DNA of 33,439 nt from an uncultured Pseudomonadota bacterium. GTDB taxonomy: Bacteria; Pseudomonadota; Gammaproteobacteria; Competibacterales; Competibacteraceae. Below, in pieces: positions 32,291 to 33,439 of this stretch. Within the stretch, counting starts at the first letter, position 1, and every line of letters begins with the position of its first letter. The stretch spans positions 1-33,439 of the forward strand of contig CAIMUS010000204.1 of the NCBI GenBank assembly GCA_903844665.1, given 5' to 3'. Both the position numbers and the translations under genes were made by a program. The notes beneath the pieces were generated by a model. The model did not search any database. It was given only the letters and a program-made list of their open reading frames with translations, and was not told the DNA's origin.

Positions 32291-33439
32291 ATGGGTACCA
32301 TGAATCGCGAAGCCACCGAGCAACTGATCCAGGAAGTGCTGGAAGTCTATCCCGAGGAAACCGGGAAGCAACGCGCCAAGCACTTGATGGCCAACGACCC
32401 CACCCTGGAGAAATCCAACAAGTGCATCGTCGCCAACAAGAAAGCCCTGCCTGGCGTGATGACCGCGCGCGGCTGCGCCTATGCCGGCTCCAAGGGCGTG
32501 GTGTGGGGACCGGTCAAGGATGTCGTCAATATTTCCCATGGTCCGGTCGGTTGCGGTCAGTTCTCCCGCGGCGGGCGCCGCAATTACGTCACCGGTCACA
32601 GCGGCGTGACGGTGTTCAACGATATTAACTTCACCTCCGATTTTCAGGAAAAGGATGTGGTATTCGGGGGCGATAAGAAACTCGCCAGGATCATCGACGA
32701 GATCAACCTGCTGTTCCCCCTGGCCAAAGGCGTTACGATCCAGTCCGAATGCCCCATCGGTTTGATCGGCGACGATATCGAGGCGGTGGCCAGGAAAAAG
32801 GCGGCGGAGATCGGCAAGGTGGTGGTGCCGGTGCGCTGCGAAGGCTTCCGGGGCGTATCCCAATCCCTGGGCCACCATGTGGCCAACGACTCATTGCGGG
32901 ACTGGGTGCTGTCCAATCGCGACGGCAAAGACTTCGAATCCACCCCCTATGACGTGGCCATCACCGGTGATTACAACATCGGTGGCGATGCTTGGTCTTC
33001 CCGGATTCTGTTGGAAAAAATCGGTCTGCGGGTGGTCGCGCAATGGTCCGGCGACGGCTCCATTCCCGAGTTCGAGATGACTCCCAAGGTCAGGCTCAAC
33101 CTGCTGCACTGCTACCGCTCGATGAACTACATCAGCCGCCATATAGAAGAGAAGTACGGCATTCCCTGGCTGGAGTACAACTTCTTCGGGCCGACCAAGA
33201 TCGCCGAGAGCCTGCGCAAAATCGCCGCCCGCTTCGACGAGCGGATTCAGGATAACGCCGAGCGGCTGATCGCCGGGGTCCAGCCGGAGATGGATGCAAT
33301 CATCGCCAAGTACCGGCCCCGGCTGGAAGGCAAGCGGGTCCTGCTGTTCGTCGGTGGCCTGCGGCCACGCCATATTATCGGCGCCTACGAGGACCTCGGC
33401 ATGGAAGTCATCGGCGCCGGTTACGAGTTCGCCCATAAC
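32291..33439 (+). CDS. nifD: Nitrogenase molybdenum-iron protein alpha chain (5-prime part, cut by window end)
   Basis: The first 383 codons of about 490; the frame is open to the last base. Alpha subunit of the MoFe protein, which reduces N2 at FeMo-co. P-cluster ligands Cys62 (ARGCAYAG), Cys88 (GPVGCGQ) and Cys154 (SECPIGL) are in place. So are Val70, Arg96, Gln191 and His195 (GVSQSLGHH) around the cofactor, and the FeMo-co ligand Cys274 ([10 protein letters not shown]; Cys275 in Azotobacter numbering). [15 protein letters not shown] closes the visible part. The second FeMo-co ligand, His, lies beyond the window. AAGGAG precedes the ATG, 19 bases after nifH. The segment 99-113 ([15 protein letters not shown]) differs from the common YYIGTTGV.. 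form. Confidence 0.96.
   Translation, partial: MGTMNREATEQLIQEVLEVYPEETGKQRAKHLMANDPTLEKSNKCIVANKKALPGVMTARGCAYAGSKGVVWGPVKDVVNISHGPVGCGQFSRGGRRNYVTGHSGVTVFNDINFTSDFQEKDVVFGGDKKLARIIDEINLLFPLAKGVTIQSECPIGLIGDDIEAVARKKAAEIGKVVVPVRCEGFRGVSQSLGHHVANDSLRDWVLSNRDGKDFESTPYDVAITGDYNIGGDAWSSRILLEKIGLRVVAQWSGDGSIPEFEMTPKVRLNLLHCYRSMNYISRHIEEKYGIPWLEYNFFGPTKIAESLRKIAARFDERIQDNAERLIAGVQPEMDAIIAKYRPRLEGKRVLLFVGGLRPRHIIGAYEDLGMEVIGAGYEFAHN

Overview
The window looks like chromosomal DNA of a free-living, nitrogen-fixing gammaproteobacterium. The grounds are high GC, proteobacterial-type nifH/nifD behind a sigma-54 promoter with a divergent draT, a PEP-CTERM surface protein, an RND efflux pair, and many REP-like palindromes. 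A Chromatiales- or Competibacter-like lineage would fit, but that is inference; no rRNA or tRNA is present to settle it.

Layout. (1) 1-6741: a frameshifted DUF4239 gene end; then, on the minus strand, an RND permease with its lipoprotein adaptor and a membrane-anchored alpha/beta hydrolase; then a decayed DDE transposase tail. (2) 6792-11503: an ABCB-type half transporter and a three-gene Co/Ni ECF-type uptake operon (cbiM with a fused C-terminal domain, cbiQ, cbiO with a His-rich tail). (3) 11504-17616: an accessory island between cbiO and an SPFH-protein gene. It opens with what reads as the first codons of an integron integrase. It then holds a HEPN-like protein, a RelB/RelE-type pair, a hicB with a broken hicA, a type II restriction-modification pair, a DUF2442/DUF4160 pair with a nonsense codon, a Sel1-repeat lipoprotein, attC-like sites and several REP/MITE elements. 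(4) 17617-22385: SPFH protein, argC, a cupin plus cyclophilin-fold pair, and a solitary Eco57I-like adenine methyltransferase. (5) 22386-25280: PEP-CTERM protein, then remnants of toxin-antitoxin modules (RelB with a truncated YafQ-like toxin, an antitoxin with a RelE-like toxin joined to a PIN-domain tail), closed by a well-formed attC-like site and palindromes. (6) 25281-29661: glycosyltransferase-like protein, a sirtuin deacetylase, a DUF1499 lipoprotein and an acetyl-CoA synthetase-type ligase. (7) 29910-33439: a DUF2283/DUF4258 pair, draT and the start of the nif cluster (nifH, and nifD cut by the window end).

Functional links. The nif region carries a full control layout: NifA-type upstream site, weak IHF-like site, -24/-12 promoter, and the ADP-ribosyltransferase gene whose product switches NifH off at Arg100. 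The sirtuin lies close to an acyl-CoA ligase that keeps the acetylatable lysine motif, which suggests the known deacetylase/Acs control pair. The two accessory islands share the same palindrome family and attC-like sites. The most interesting reading of the window is a relic, decaying integron or cassette collection rich in toxin-antitoxin and restriction-modification genes.
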